NCBI RefSeq assembly: GCF_031581065.1
Contig: NZ_JAVLBN010000010.1
Coordinates: forward strand, 5,148 to 69,147
Reading direction: 5' to 3'
Origin: Salibacter sp031581065
GTDB taxonomy: Bacteria; Bacteroidota; Bacteroidia; Flavobacteriales_G; Salibacteraceae
Length of the DNA stretch: 64,000 bases
Positions 26,285 to 35,320 of the stretch are shown here, in pieces; the first letter of the stretch is position 1; each line of letters begins with the position of its first letter. A program made the position numbers and the translations under genes. The notes beneath the pieces are model-generated. The model ran no database searches. It was not told where the DNA came from and saw nothing but the letters and a program-made list of their open reading frames with translations.

Positions 26285-26941
26285 ATGAAATTCTTCATTG
26301 ACACAGCAAATCTTGATCAAATCAAAGAAGCACACGAACTGGGGGTACTCGATGGTGTAACGACAAACCCTTCGCTGATGGCGAAAGAAGGCATTACCGG
26401 AGAGCAGAATATCATCGATCATTACGTGAAAATTTGCGAAATGGTTGACGGCCCCGTAAGTGCTGAAGTAATTTCTACAGACTTTGATGGCATCGTAAAG
26501 GAAGGAGAACGACTCGCTGAACTACATGATAATATTGTGGTTAAGGTTCCCATGATCAAAGAAGGAATTAAAGCGATCAAGTATTTTTCAGAAAAAGGGA
26601 TCAAGACAAATTGCACACTTGTTTTTTCTGCGGGTCAGGCACTGCTAGCCGCTAAAGCAGGAGCAACTTTTGTTTCGCCATTCATTGGAAGAATTGACGA
26701 TATTTCATCTGACGGAATTGAATTGATCCACAAGATCAGATTGATTTACGATAACTACATGTTTGATACTGAAATTCTGGCTGCCAGTGTTCGTCACACA
26801 ATGCACGTAATCGAGTGTGCTGAGGCCGGGTCTGATATCATGACAGGGCCGCTTTCATCGATTACAGGCTTGTTAAAGCATCCATTAACCGATATCGGTC
26901 TGGAAAAATTCCTGGCTGATTACCGAAAAGGAAACAGCTAA
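26285..26941 (+). CDS. fsa: fructose-6-phosphate aldolase / small transaldolase
   Basis: 218 residues, the size of the small transaldolase/FSA class. MKFFIDTANLDQIKEA, LDGVTTNPSLMAKEG, NIVVKVPMIKEGIKAI with the Schiff-base lysine, TNCTLVFSAGQALLAAKAGA and FVSPFIGRIDD are all in place. The family contains true transaldolases and fructose-6-phosphate aldolases; sequence alone does not separate them here. A pentose-phosphate role fits with rpe in the same window. Confidence 0.92.
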   Translation: MKFFIDTANLDQIKEAHELGVLDGVTTNPSLMAKEGITGEQNIIDHYVKICEMVDGPVSAEVISTDFDGIVKEGERLAELHDNIVVKVPMIKEGIKAIKYFSEKGIKTNCTLVFSAGQALLAAKAGATFVSPFIGRIDDISSDGIELIHKIRLIYDNYMFDTEILAASVRHTMHVIECAEAGSDIMTGPLSSITGLLKHPLTDIGLEKFLADYRKGNS

Positions 26942-26991
26942 ACAATAGTTATATTTTTAGCGAAAAGCTTAATTTCACAGCAAAATAATTG

Positions 26992-27642
26992 ATGATGAAA
27001 TCGTTTTCAATTACTGTGATATTGAGCTTTTTGCTTTTTGCAGCTTTTGGTCAGAACCAAAATAACACACCATTTATCGAAGATCCGGGTTATCATCCTG
27101 TTTATATCCTTAGCGACACGCATCGAATTAAGGGTGACACGATTAATGATCCCAATAATGCTCTCCACAGCTCATTGATTGAAAATGATACTGCTTTTCA
27201 CGTAGTTTATCATTACGGCCGTTATCCGGGCATGATCTTTTTCAAAAAAAGACCGCAATACATCGATCAAAAATGTGAGCTGGAAATTTATAAGTTCAAT
27301 GGAGGAAGGCACGTGGGAATTACCCGTCAACTCAAGTATCAAAAAAACGATTCCATTGATATTGAAACCACAGCCTTTTATGTCCTGGATCCACACAACA
27401 TGAAAATTGGAGGCTACTTTCCATATTCATACAAAGAAATTAGAAAGAAGGATTCAACAATTATTTACAGCGAAGAAAGAGAAGTCTCCCATATCACAAA
27501 ATATGCGCTTTTAAACGTCAGTGAAATCAAGTATCACCCGGCAAACAACAACGAAAGTTCTCCCGTATTTATCACTACAGGAAAACCCGGAAAATATTCC
27601 TATGCAAGAGGAAAATTCATGATATCAAAAAGATTCAAGTAA
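26992..27642 (+). CDS. secreted protein of unknown function
   Basis: About 216 residues from ATG 26992 (26995 is equally possible; an in-frame TTG at 26989 is less likely). Signal peptide MMKSFSITVILSFLLFAAFGQ. The mature part is beta-rich with GYHPVYILSDTHRIKGD, FHVVYHYGRYPGMIFF, and YKFNGGRHVGITRQL; it recalls no domain I can name. Its TAA overlaps the ATG of the following tsaC-like gene by one base, so expression is coupled. A GGTCAGAACC signal (27049) lies at the signal-peptide cleavage region. Confidence 0.7.
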   Translation: MMKSFSITVILSFLLFAAFGQNQNNTPFIEDPGYHPVYILSDTHRIKGDTINDPNNALHSSLIENDTAFHVVYHYGRYPGMIFFKKRPQYIDQKCELEIYKFNGGRHVGITRQLKYQKNDSIDIETTAFYVLDPHNMKIGGYFPYSYKEIRKKDSTIIYSEEREVSHITKYALLNVSEIKYHPANNNESSPVFITTGKPGKYSYARGKFMISKRFK

Positions 27643-28271
27643 TGGCTGCTGAAAAAATTCGCATCAATCCTGATAACGTCAATGCAAGTGAGATTGACCG
27701 CGTTGTATCCATTCTAAAAAATGGAGGTGTCATAGTTTATCCTACAGATACAGTTTACGGAATAGGCTGTGACATTACCAATAAAAAAGCTGTAGAAAAA
27801 GTAGCACGCCTAAAGGGTGTAAAAGCCAAAGAAGCTAAATTCGCGATGATCTTCCACGACCTCAGTCATCTTTCAGAATACACCAAGCCACTTGACAACA
27901 CAACCTTCAGGTTGATGAAGAAAGCTCTGCCGGGACCTTTCACCTTTATACTTGAAGCAAACAATCAGGTTCCGAAGATTTTCGCAAACAAGAAAAAGGA
28001 AGTTGGTATTCGAATACCCGATCATGAAATTCCAAGAGAAATTGTTCGCGTACTGGGAAACCCAATTGTGACAACATCAGTTCACGATGATGATGAAATA
28101 GTTGAATATACTACAGATCCCGATGATGTTTACGAACAATTCAAAAACCTTGTTGATGCAGTTGTAGATGGCGGATTTGGAAATAATATTCCGTCTACAA
28201 TAGTTGACTGCACCGGTGATAGTTTAGAAATTATTAGACAGGGAATGGGCGAAATCGAGGATTTGAATTAA
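27642..28271 (+). CDS. L-threonylcarbamoyladenylate synthase, Sua5/YciO/YrdC family
   Basis: 209 residues, a single YrdC domain without the extra Sua5 C-terminal domain. ILKNGGVIVYPTDTVYGIGCD, ARLKGVKAKEAKFAMIF, LPGPFTFILEA and VGIRIPDH give the nucleotide/threonine-bicarbonate pocket. This enzyme makes threonylcarbamoyl-AMP for t6A37 tRNA modification. Many Bacteroidota have a YciO-like paralogue too, so the true TsaC role is likely but not certain. The gene starts on the last base of the preceding stop. Confidence 0.88.
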   Translation: MAAEKIRINPDNVNASEIDRVVSILKNGGVIVYPTDTVYGIGCDITNKKAVEKVARLKGVKAKEAKFAMIFHDLSHLSEYTKPLDNTTFRLMKKALPGPFTFILEANNQVPKIFANKKKEVGIRIPDHEIPREIVRVLGNPIVTTSVHDDDEIVEYTTDPDDVYEQFKNLVDAVVDGGFGNNIPSTIVDCTGDSLEIIRQGMGEIEDLN

Positions 28272-29239
28272 CCCCTCTTATTCGAATCGAGCATCAATTT
28301 TGACATTGCCGATTCCTCAGGTAACTTGATGTCATAAGACTTACCTGCTCTATTTCTCAAATAGCTCTGTCTCAACCACGGATTCAAATTTTTTAAAACC
28401 TTGTAGTTGATACCCTTATCTTTTGCGAAAGCTGCAAAATCATCAACTGACGTGTCAATTTTTACAATTTCGGTTTTAATAGGTTCCCACAAATGCTCAT
28501 CCCTGTATTGAAAACCGTATTTACTGGGATGATCCAATATTTCTTTGGCAGCTAAAATTCTGAATACATAGCGAGCAGTTTCAGTATTGAGCAACAAATC
28601 GTAATAGTTTGAGGCTTTTTGTCTTTCTAATTGATGCTCCAATCCGTTTTGCCCCATATTGTAAGAAGCTGCTGCCAATGTCCATGTACCAAACTTTTCT
28701 TTCGCTTCTTTCAGGTATTTACAAGCTGCTTCAGTCGCTTTTTCAACATGATAACGCTCATCAACTTCATCGTTTATTTCCAACCCGTACTCACGACCAG
28801 AACCTTCCATGAATTGCCAAAAACCTGTTGCTCCGGCCGGTGATACAACCTGTGTAAGTCCGCTCTCGATCAGAGCCAGATATTTAAAATCCTCAGGCAC
28901 ACCGTTTTCTTTGAGAATTGGTTCAATAACAGGGAACCACTTATTTGAGCGTTTCAGATAAAGAAGTGTATTCGACTGCCAGTACGTATTGACGTGTAAT
29001 TCACGATCGAGCTTTTCACTCACATCACTCAACTGCAATGGAACTACTTCTCCGGCAAAACTCAGGTTCTGAGGGAGGTTAAGCGAGTAAATTTTATAGT
29101 CGCGATTGAAGTAGTCCTGGTAAGTTCGTTCATTTTCAGCTTTGCTATCGGTTTTAGCAGATGTAAAAAACTCAGCTACTCCGGCACCAACAATAATCAA
29201 CGAAAAAATAGCTATTAAACTTGCGTTACTTCTTTTCAT
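28268..29239 (-). CDS. lytic transglycosylase (SLT domain)
   Basis: 323 residues from the ATG at 29239 (MKRSNASLIAIFSLIIVGAG), which overlaps the end of rfbC by 14 bp; a longer reading to 29311 would extend through the rfbC frame and is unlikely. One N-terminal membrane anchor is followed by the SLT fold: PEDFKYLALIESGLTQVVSPAGATGFWQFM holds the catalytic Glu in ALIESGL, and AAASYNMGQNGL is the second signature. It cuts peptidoglycan glycan strands in the periplasm. The C-terminal part (VDDFAAFAKDKGINYKVLKNLNPWL) looks like a degenerate LysM-type or MltD tail. Confidence 0.92.
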   Translation of the reverse strand: MKRSNASLIAIFSLIIVGAGVAEFFTSAKTDSKAENERTYQDYFNRDYKIYSLNLPQNLSFAGEVVPLQLSDVSEKLDRELHVNTYWQSNTLLYLKRSNKWFPVIEPILKENGVPEDFKYLALIESGLTQVVSPAGATGFWQFMEGSGREYGLEINDEVDERYHVEKATEAACKYLKEAKEKFGTWTLAAASYNMGQNGLEHQLERQKASNYYDLLLNTETARYVFRILAAKEILDHPSKYGFQYRDEHLWEPIKTEIVKIDTSVDDFAAFAKDKGINYKVLKNLNPWLRQSYLRNRAGKSYDIKLPEESAMSKLMLDSNKRG

Positions 29240-29783
29240 ATTCAAACGGACTCTCAAATAATTTAAAATCTTCATTCTTTTTATCCTTCTCTGATAAAAT
29301 GGGGTTTTCAACTTTCCAGTCGATGTTTAAGTCAGGATCGTTATACATGATTCCCCCTTCATGGCTCGGACTGTAATAATCAGAACACTTATAAGCAAAA
29401 ACCGTGTTATCCTCTAACGTTACAAACCCATGTGCAAAACCAACAGGAATGTATAGCTGATACTGATTTGTAGCATTTAATTCTACACCAAAAGTTTTTC
29501 CATAAGTGGGAGATCCTACACGAATATCGAGAGCCACATCATAAACAGCTCCTGAAATTACTCTAACCAATTTTGCCTGAGCAAATTCACCTGTTTGAAA
29601 GTGTAATCCTCTAAGCACATTTTTTTGCGATAGGCTTTGGTTGTCCTGAACAAACTCATCCTTTATTCCTACGCTCTCAAAAGTCTTTTTGTTATAAGAC
29701 TCAAAAAAATAGCCTCTGTGATCACCAAAAATTTTTGGCTTGAGTAATTTTAACCCTTCAATTGGCTCATCTATAATTTCCAT
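29226..29783 (-). CDS. rfbC: dTDP-4-dehydrorhamnose 3,5-epimerase
   Basis: 185 residues, normal length. Cupin fold with NVLRGLHFQTGEFAQAKLV (catalytic His), VYDVALDIRVGSPTYGK, YIPVGFAHGFVTLED and FAYKCSDYYSPSHEGG with the active Tyr region. It acts third in dTDP-L-rhamnose synthesis. rfbA, rfbB and rfbD are not in the window. The neighbouring membrane glycosyltransferase-like gene, divergently read, fits a surface-polysaccharide setting. Confidence 0.97.
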   Translation of the reverse strand: MEIIDEPIEGLKLLKPKIFGDHRGYFFESYNKKTFESVGIKDEFVQDNQSLSQKNVLRGLHFQTGEFAQAKLVRVISGAVYDVALDIRVGSPTYGKTFGVELNATNQYQLYIPVGFAHGFVTLEDNTVFAYKCSDYYSPSHEGGIMYNDPDLNIDWKVENPILSEKDKKNEDFKLFESPFEYEKK

Positions 29784-29841
29784 TGACTAAACTTGCAGTA
29801 AATTTTGCCGAAGATAAAACATCGACCTTTCCTCAAGAATA

Positions 29842-31419
29842 ATGAAATCAGATTTTGTAAATAGCAGTTTGTGGAAAGCAATTAAAAAGAACGCCCACCT
29901 GATACTGGTACTGGGAGTTGTCATTTTAATCTTTTCAGAACACAACCTGGAAAACGAATTCCATCGTTTACCTCAAGGTCCGCATGCATGGCGACAAGCA
30001 GATTGCCTGAGCTTTGCGAATAGGTTCTACCACGACAACAACTCTATTTTTGAGCCGGCTGTAATGAATCTTGGTGAACCCGGTACAGGAAAGGTAGCCG
30101 GTGAGTTTCCTATTCTCAATTACACTGCAGCTCAAATTTGGAAAATTACCGGTGTTGAAGAAGGCTACTACCGAATAATGAATTTCTCTATCTTTTTGCT
30201 TGGACTCTTTTTTCTCGCAGACTTAGTAAAAAAACTAACAAGCAACTTTTTGGCGGGTCCGGCAATGGGGCTTCTTTTAGCCTGCTCCCCCATCATCATT
30301 TACTATGGTTTTAATTTTCTTGCTGATGTCCCGGCATTAGGGTTGCAACTCATAACACTGTGGGCCGGATGGCACTATTTTAAATTCAGGAAACGAAAAC
30401 ACCTCGTTATCTTTTTGATAGTGGGTTTGCTGGTCGGACTCATCAAAGCGAGCGGAATGATGGCTTTTTTGGCAGTACTGGGAGCTTTCTTTTTTTCGAA
30501 TCTCAGCACCGTCAAATGGAACGTAAAAAACTGGCTAAAACCGATGTGGCTCTATATTGGGCTTCTGACCGTAATTGCAATTCAAGCTTCCTGGTATATT
30601 TATGCAGATGCCTACAGTAGAGCTGAACCTCTTCATGAAGCAGAGTTTTTCCTCGTTGGTCTTCTTCCTATTTGGGAAATGGATGCCGAATGGATTAACC
30701 GAAACATCGATACTGCGATAACTCTTTGGGGAAAGCACTACTACAATATTTGGGTACTTTACGTTTCGGCATTTTTGTTAGTGATGAATTTCATTTTCAT
30801 TAAAAGAGTCCCACTTTTTTGGCGATATGTTCAATCGTTTGTGCTCCTTGGAGTCATTGCTTTTTTCATCCTTTTCTTCCAGCCATTAGCACATCATGAT
30901 TATTATTTACTCAACTGCTATATTCTCTTTCCAGTTACCTGGATTACGAGTTTACTCATTTTAAAGAGTTTTGGTGTTTACGAAAAACCCGCTGTATGGA
31001 CCGGAGCAATCGCACTAACGATTTTTGCAATGGGTAATATCGAATATGCCAAAGAGCAGTATAATAGCAGGTACATGTTTTGGCGAAACGCTAAATACAG
31101 AGATCAATTCAGCAGGCTTGAAGGATTAGAACCAATCCTAAGAGAAAAGGGAATCAAGAGAACTGACCCTTTTATCGTTCCAAATGACATGAGCATTCAA
31201 ATCAGTTTGTATTATTTGAACCAACTCGGTTACCAGGGTTTTCAAATCAAAAAAGATCCTGAGAATATGCGCTACTGGATTGAGAAAGGTGCTCAATACG
31301 CTGTAGCCATGAGTGAAGAAGAAGTGAAAAGCGATTACTTTGTTCCATTCACCAAAGACACTGTGCTTGTCAAAAACAATGTTTATATTGTTGAACTTAT
31401 TGATAAAAATGAGCTCTGA
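29842..31419 (+). CDS. GT39-like membrane glycosyltransferase
   Basis: 525 residues with about ten hydrophobic segments. The first loop after TM1 holds FHRLPQGPHAWRQADCLSFA and then LGEPGTGKVAGEFPILNYT, the pattern of the PMT/ArnT-like family in which an acidic residue and the WRQAD loop bind the polyprenyl-phosphate sugar donor. The C-terminal 100 residues are soluble (AKYRDQFSRLEGLEPIL). It probably transfers a sugar from a lipid carrier on the outer face of the inner membrane. It forms a run with the following small lipoprotein gene, 2 bp away. Confidence 0.82.
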   Translation: MKSDFVNSSLWKAIKKNAHLILVLGVVILIFSEHNLENEFHRLPQGPHAWRQADCLSFANRFYHDNNSIFEPAVMNLGEPGTGKVAGEFPILNYTAAQIWKITGVEEGYYRIMNFSIFLLGLFFLADLVKKLTSNFLAGPAMGLLLACSPIIIYYGFNFLADVPALGLQLITLWAGWHYFKFRKRKHLVIFLIVGLLVGLIKASGMMAFLAVLGAFFFSNLSTVKWNVKNWLKPMWLYIGLLTVIAIQASWYIYADAYSRAEPLHEAEFFLVGLLPIWEMDAEWINRNIDTAITLWGKHYYNIWVLYVSAFLLVMNFIFIKRVPLFWRYVQSFVLLGVIAFFILFFQPLAHHDYYLLNCYILFPVTWITSLLILKSFGVYEKPAVWTGAIALTIFAMGNIEYAKEQYNSRYMFWRNAKYRDQFSRLEGLEPILREKGIKRTDPFIVPNDMSIQISLYYLNQLGYQGFQIKKDPENMRYWIEKGAQYAVAMSEEEVKSDYFVPFTKDTVLVKNNVYIVELIDKNEL

Positions 31420-31421
31420 CT

Positions 31422-31793
31422 ATGAAGAAACTACTCACTTTTTTCGCACTTTCTATTTTCGCTTTTGTTGGTTGTGATGATGATGAAGATCAGCCAGAAC
31501 CACAAAGCAAAACGAACTACGGGAACCTCTACCTCGTCATGGATGCACCCGCAACGGCTGTTGTTTATGATGAAATTACAGGCGATACCATTGACTTTGG
31601 ATTTATGCGTAGGAATCATCAACGCAGATTGAAGAAGACATCGGGTGATTCACTCCATTACCGCGTAGAAGCTGATACGAGTTTCACTTTCATTTTGGAA
31701 TTCAACACTTTCGTTTGGGAGAGCCGTTACGTCAACGATACAACTTACACCTACAAAAACGAACTCAAGGTATCGAACCCTCCGCAGTATTAG
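31422..31793 (+). CDS. small lipoprotein with acidic export-type signal
   Basis: 123 residues. Lipobox IFAFVGC followed by DDDEDQPEPQ, an acidic run right after the lipidated Cys as in Bacteroidota surface lipoproteins. The rest is beta-rich (NLYLVMDAPATAVVYDEI, SLHYRVEADTSFTFILEF) and resembles a small carboxypeptidase-regulatory or transthyretin-like sandwich. No known family recognised. It follows the GT39-like gene by 2 bp. Confidence 0.75.
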   Translation: MKKLLTFFALSIFAFVGCDDDEDQPEPQSKTNYGNLYLVMDAPATAVVYDEITGDTIDFGFMRRNHQRRLKKTSGDSLHYRVEADTSFTFILEFNTFVWESRYVNDTTYTYKNELKVSNPPQY

Positions 31794-31824
31794 TGATCTG
31801 ACCGTGAAAAACGGTTGAAAAATG

Positions 31825-31832
31825 TAGCTTTG
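31825..31832 (+). promoter_or_regulatory. candidate minus-7 element for hutI
   Basis: TAGCTTTG followed by C, a TAnnTTTG match 17 bp before the hutI ATG. Confidence 0.5.
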
Positions 31833-31849
31833 CCCAAAATTTCAAGGGT

Positions 31850-33097
31850 ATGAAGAAGACACTGATCAAGCACATCAAAACACTTTACCAGGTTGAGTCA
31901 GAACCGCGCGAAAAAGTAGCCGGGAAAGATATGGCAACCCTGCCACTTATCGAAGATGCTTACCTGGCCATTGAAGGTGACACTATCGTTGATTTTGGTC
32001 CTATGACAGACCTTCACGGTGTAACAGACTGGAATGATCTCGATGTTATTGACGCTGACGGAAAAATGGTTCTTCCGGCCTGGTGCGACTCGCATACCCA
32101 TATCGTTTTTGCCAGGACGCGAGAAGGCGAATTCGTTGATCGCATCAAAGGCCTGAGTTATCAGGATATTGCAGCCAAAGGAGGCGGAATTTTAAACTCG
32201 GCAAAAAGGTTGCGCGATACATCTGAAGAAGACTTATTCCAAAGCGCTATGCAGCGAGTAAAGGAAATGGTCAGAACCGGAACCGGGGCGATTGAAGTAA
32301 AGAGTGGTTATGGCCTCACAGTTGAGTCTGAGTTGAAAATGCTACGCGTAGCAAAAAGACTCAAAGAAGAAGCCCCAGTCGCTATAAAATCGACTTTTCT
32401 TGGAGCTCATGCCATTCCGGCCGAGTATAAAGACAACAGAAAAGGCTATATCGACCTTATCGTCAATGAAATGATTCCGGCTGTTGCTGAGGAAGGCCTG
32501 GCCGAATACATCGATATTTTTTGCGAACAGGGTTACTTCACCAATGAAGAGACTGACCGCGTACTCGAAGCCGGTGCAAAATACGGTATGATCCCAAAGA
32601 TTCACGTCAATCAATTTTCGAATACCGGAGGCGTCCAAACCGGAATAAAACACAACGCAAGAACAGTTGATCATTTAGAGGAAATGGGAAAAGATGAGAT
32701 TGATGCCCTGCTGAAAAGCAATACAATGCCCGTTTCACTTCCTTCGTGTTCTTTCTTTCTCAGCATTCCATATACTCCGGCCAGAGAAATCATCGATGCC
32801 GGATTACCCTTAGCTATTGCTACAGATTACAATCCGGGTTCAACTCCATCAGGAAATATTCCGTTTTTACTTTCGTTAGCTTGTATCAAACAAAAGCTCA
32901 CGCCAGAAGAAGCGATAAACGCTGTCACCCTAAACGGTGCTTACGCGATGGGACTTGAAAAAACGCACGGCTCAATTGCAGTTGGTAAAAAAGCTAATTT
33001 AATCATCACGAAAGAAATGGATGATATTGCATTGATTCCGTACGCATTTGGTAGTGAACATATCGATCAAACAATATTAAATGGTCAAATTCAGTAA
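31850..33097 (+). CDS. hutI: imidazolonepropionase
   Basis: 415 residues, normal length. An amidohydrolase that opens imidazolone-5-propionate to formiminoglutamate in histidine breakdown. Metal ligands: LPAWCDSHTHIVFA (HxH), STFLGAHAIP, IPKIHVNQFSNTGG and LAIATDYNPGS with the final Asp. hutH lies 25 kb downstream on the other strand; hutU and a formiminoglutamase are not in the window. Its last codons overlap the next gene by 17 bp. Confidence 0.96.
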   Translation: MKKTLIKHIKTLYQVESEPREKVAGKDMATLPLIEDAYLAIEGDTIVDFGPMTDLHGVTDWNDLDVIDADGKMVLPAWCDSHTHIVFARTREGEFVDRIKGLSYQDIAAKGGGILNSAKRLRDTSEEDLFQSAMQRVKEMVRTGTGAIEVKSGYGLTVESELKMLRVAKRLKEEAPVAIKSTFLGAHAIPAEYKDNRKGYIDLIVNEMIPAVAEEGLAEYIDIFCEQGYFTNEETDRVLEAGAKYGMIPKIHVNQFSNTGGVQTGIKHNARTVDHLEEMGKDEIDALLKSNTMPVSLPSCSFFLSIPYTPAREIIDAGLPLAIATDYNPGSTPSGNIPFLLSLACIKQKLTPEEAINAVTLNGAYAMGLEKTHGSIAVGKKANLIITKEMDDIALIPYAFGSEHIDQTILNGQIQ

Positions 33098-33494
33098 CTT
33101 TTTACTCCTTTCGATTTTCAGTTTCGCTCTATTCGGATTTCAAACGGGATCTCGATGTGATCTGACCGTGAAATTCCCACAACTCGAAAACCTGGAAGGT
33201 AAAATCCTAATCAAGCTTCTCAATGAAGATGAAGAATTGGTTGATCGTGCAATTGTCAATGTTAAGCGTGGAGTTCCGCAATATACTTTCATGAAGCTGA
33301 AAGCGGGAAGTTATGCTGTTGTTGCGTTTCAGGATTTGAATGGAAATAAGGATATCGACAAGGGCTTTTTTGGTCAGCCCACTGAGCCTTACGGATTTTC
33401 AAATAACGTAAGAGGAACATTTGGTCCTCCTTCATTTGAGAAGCAGCTCTTTACGCTGAGTGGAAATAAGGTGATTGAAGTTATTTTAGATTAA
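33081..33494 (+). CDS. DUF2141 family secreted protein
   Basis: 137 residues. A signal peptide (MVKFSNFLLLSIFSFALFGF) is followed by the DUF2141 pattern: LTVKFPQLENLEGKILIKLL, LKAGSYAVVAFQDLNGNKDID, FFGQPTEPYGFSNNVRG and FGPPSFEKQLF. The NGNKDID loop is the typical conserved segment. The function of the family is unknown; it looks like a small beta-sandwich. It starts inside the end of hutI (17-bp overlap), so it is co-translated with it. Confidence 0.9.
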   Translation: MVKFSNFLLLSIFSFALFGFQTGSRCDLTVKFPQLENLEGKILIKLLNEDEELVDRAIVNVKRGVPQYTFMKLKAGSYAVVAFQDLNGNKDIDKGFFGQPTEPYGFSNNVRGTFGPPSFEKQLFTLSGNKVIEVILD

Positions 33495-33506
33495 AATTCA
33501 AGCAAT

Positions 33507-33910
33507 ATGCATCCGGTCTTGAGGAATGTTTTAATTGTCATTGGTGGCTTGATCATCGGTAGTTTTGTCAACATGGGAATAATCATGATTAGCGGATCTA
33601 TCATTCCGCCTCCTGAAGGTGTTGACCCTAGCAACATGGAGAGTTTAAAAAATGGAATGGATCAATTTGAGGCTAAACACTTTTTATTTCCCTTTTTAGC
33701 TCATGCCCTGGCACTTTGGTGGGAGCAATTTTTGCGGGGAAGTTCTCAGCGAATCGCAAACAAGCTATGTCGCTCATTATAGGAGTTTTCTTTCTTATTG
33801 GAGGCATCATGAATGTTTACATGCTTCCTTCTCCCATGTGGTTTAGCATAGTTGATCTTGTGTTTGCCTACATTCCGATGGCGGTTCTCGGTTATAGAAT
33901 TGGGAAATAA
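33507..33910 (+). pseudogene. small four-helix membrane protein, interrupted by a frameshift
   Basis: Two overlapping frames together make one sensible protein of about 134 residues. The first (from 33507, MHPVLRNVLIVIGGLIIGSF) runs to FPFLAHAL; the second supplies VGAIFAGKFSANRKQAMSLI, GVFFLIGGIMNVYMLPSP and FAYIPMAVLGYRIG. Joining them needs one extra base near 33709-33712, for instance CTGGGCAC in place of CTGGCAC. The hydrophobic pattern continues smoothly across the join. Either a recent inactivation or a sequencing/assembly slip. The family is a small integral membrane protein common in Bacteroidota, of unknown function. Confidence 0.75.
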
Positions 33911-33938
33911 AAAAGCCGCTTTGTTTTCAAAGCGGCTT
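33907..33938 (-). terminator. terminator for the leftward lipoprotein gene
   Basis: The stem AAGCCGCTTTG / CAAAGCGGCTT (33913-33923 and 33928-33938) is followed, reading leftward, by a T-run. It separates the frameshifted membrane gene and the convergent lipoprotein gene. Confidence 0.85.
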
Positions 33939-33960
33939 CATCAAATCACTCTACTCCAGG

Positions 33961-34563
33961 TTATTCCGTGTATCCGATGTATGTAACCTCACCTTCAAAA
34001 CTAATTGAGTCAGACTCATCACTTGTGTAGGCCATGGCTTCAAAAACAGCTGAAACTCTATTTTTGCTGGTATCAAACTCTGTTACCTCCATAGAGCCAT
34101 AAGTAGATTTAGAATTAGAACTAAAAATGGTAGTTGTACCATTTGATTCTGTCCTCACATAACTGAAAGAAAAACGCTCACATATATTAGTATTGTTTCC
34201 TACTTCAATGCAGTTGTTACCTTCTACAGTATAATTTTTCTCCTCGATCGTGGGATCATCATTTGTTACCTCATACGGATTATGTGCAGTAATAGTAATG
34301 ACATCCTGATTTTGATCAATCATTGTTACTTCAATTGTATTATCCTTGACGGAACTGGAAAAAATAGTAGTTTCACTTCTGTAACGTGCATTAATGGCAT
34401 TTGAATCTGGAATTGCAAACTCATCACTGCCAAGGGTTACTGAATATTCAACTTCTCTTGGCTCTGGTTTTGGCTGAGGATCGTCATCATCGTCATCTTT
34501 ACAAGATGAAAACACTAACAATGCAGACAATACTATCCAGCCAAGACTTTTAAAGTTTTTCAT
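33961..34563 (-). CDS. lipoprotein of unknown function with poly-Asp export-type signal
   Basis: 200 residues from ATG 34563 (MKNFKSLGWIVLSALLVFSSC); a longer start at 34590 adds only MKFNLKFNF. The lipidated Cys is followed by KDDDDDDPQPKPEP, the clearest acidic export-type tail in the window. The body is polar and beta-rich with many Thr/Asn and two cysteines (NNCIEVGNNTNICERF) that could form a disulfide. No known domain recognised. Confidence 0.78.
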   Translation of the reverse strand: MKNFKSLGWIVLSALLVFSSCKDDDDDDPQPKPEPREVEYSVTLGSDEFAIPDSNAINARYRSETTIFSSSVKDNTIEVTMIDQNQDVITITAHNPYEVTNDDPTIEEKNYTVEGNNCIEVGNNTNICERFSFSYVRTESNGTTTIFSSNSKSTYGSMEVTEFDTSKNRVSAVFEAMAYTSDESDSISFEGEVTYIGYTE

Positions 34564-34595
34564 AAAATTAAATTTTAGGTTGAATTTCAATAATA

Positions 34596-34603
34596 CAAAT
34601 TTA
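34596..34603 (-). promoter_or_regulatory. candidate minus-7 element for the poly-Asp lipoprotein gene
   Basis: Reading leftward the bases are TAAATTTG, a TAnnTTTG match 33 bp before the ATG at 34563. Confidence 0.45.
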
Positions 34604-34702
34604 ACTCTGAAGTAATATAAAAAAGTTCGTATTAATTGTAAAGACAGTGTAGAGGATAGAAGCTGAATACAAAGCAGCCTTTAAATTGTTATGTAAAACT
34701 AG

Positions 34703-35320
34703 TTACCTCAATAAATACCCTAATTTAAAATCAAAATTTAGCCAACCTCCAACCCCACTTTTATCAATGTATGGAGCATCAGCATACATCAATGACGGGC
34801 CAGCCAATAGCTCTAATGTCAGGTTTCCCGTCTTATCTTTATCCCAAAACACTTTAAAACCAGCGTTTGCAGAGAGTGATGTTCTGTAGCCAAATTCTAA
34901 TACTGCCGTTTCGTTGTAGGCGAGCTTAGATTGCGTAATGATATTATCCCATTCAGTACTGACGAAAAATCCGCTGTGCGGTTTTAACTCCTCAGATTTG
35001 AAATATTTACGCATCTCACTCGTCAACCGTATTCCACGTAATTGATCAACAGTTTCACCACCAAAAATTGAACTATTCCCAGAGACATCTACCAAGTATC
35101 CTACTTCCTGCCCAAAACTCCACCCTTTTTCACCTACCATTTCTAAGCCTATTGAAGCCCCCATTGAGTTAGTGAAGAAATCTCCTATCAAGGGGCTAAC
35201 CGGCAACTTCAAATGAATCTCACTTTTCTTATCCACTAAAGCGCTATCAGATTGAGCATTGAGTTGTGAGAATAAAAACAGAAAAGCCGATATAATCAGA
35301 GCCGTTAGTACCTTTTTCAT
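34703..35320 (-). CDS. outer-membrane beta-barrel protein, small
   Basis: 205 residues with a signal peptide (MKKVLTALIISAFLFLFSQLNAQ). Alternating strands such as ASIGLEMVGEKGWSFGQEVG, GFFVSTEWDNIITQ, SLSANAGFKVFWDK and WLNFDFKLGYLLR, ending in a terminal aromatic/arginine strand, give an 8-stranded-barrel look like OmpW or DUF3575 proteins. Function unknown. It is the left edge of the AT-rich block. Confidence 0.75.
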   Translation of the reverse strand: MKKVLTALIISAFLFLFSQLNAQSDSALVDKKSEIHLKLPVSPLIGDFFTNSMGASIGLEMVGEKGWSFGQEVGYLVDVSGNSSIFGGETVDQLRGIRLTSEMRKYFKSEELKPHSGFFVSTEWDNIITQSKLAYNETAVLEFGYRTSLSANAGFKVFWDKDKTGNLTLELLAGPSLMYADAPYIDKSGVGGWLNFDFKLGYLLR

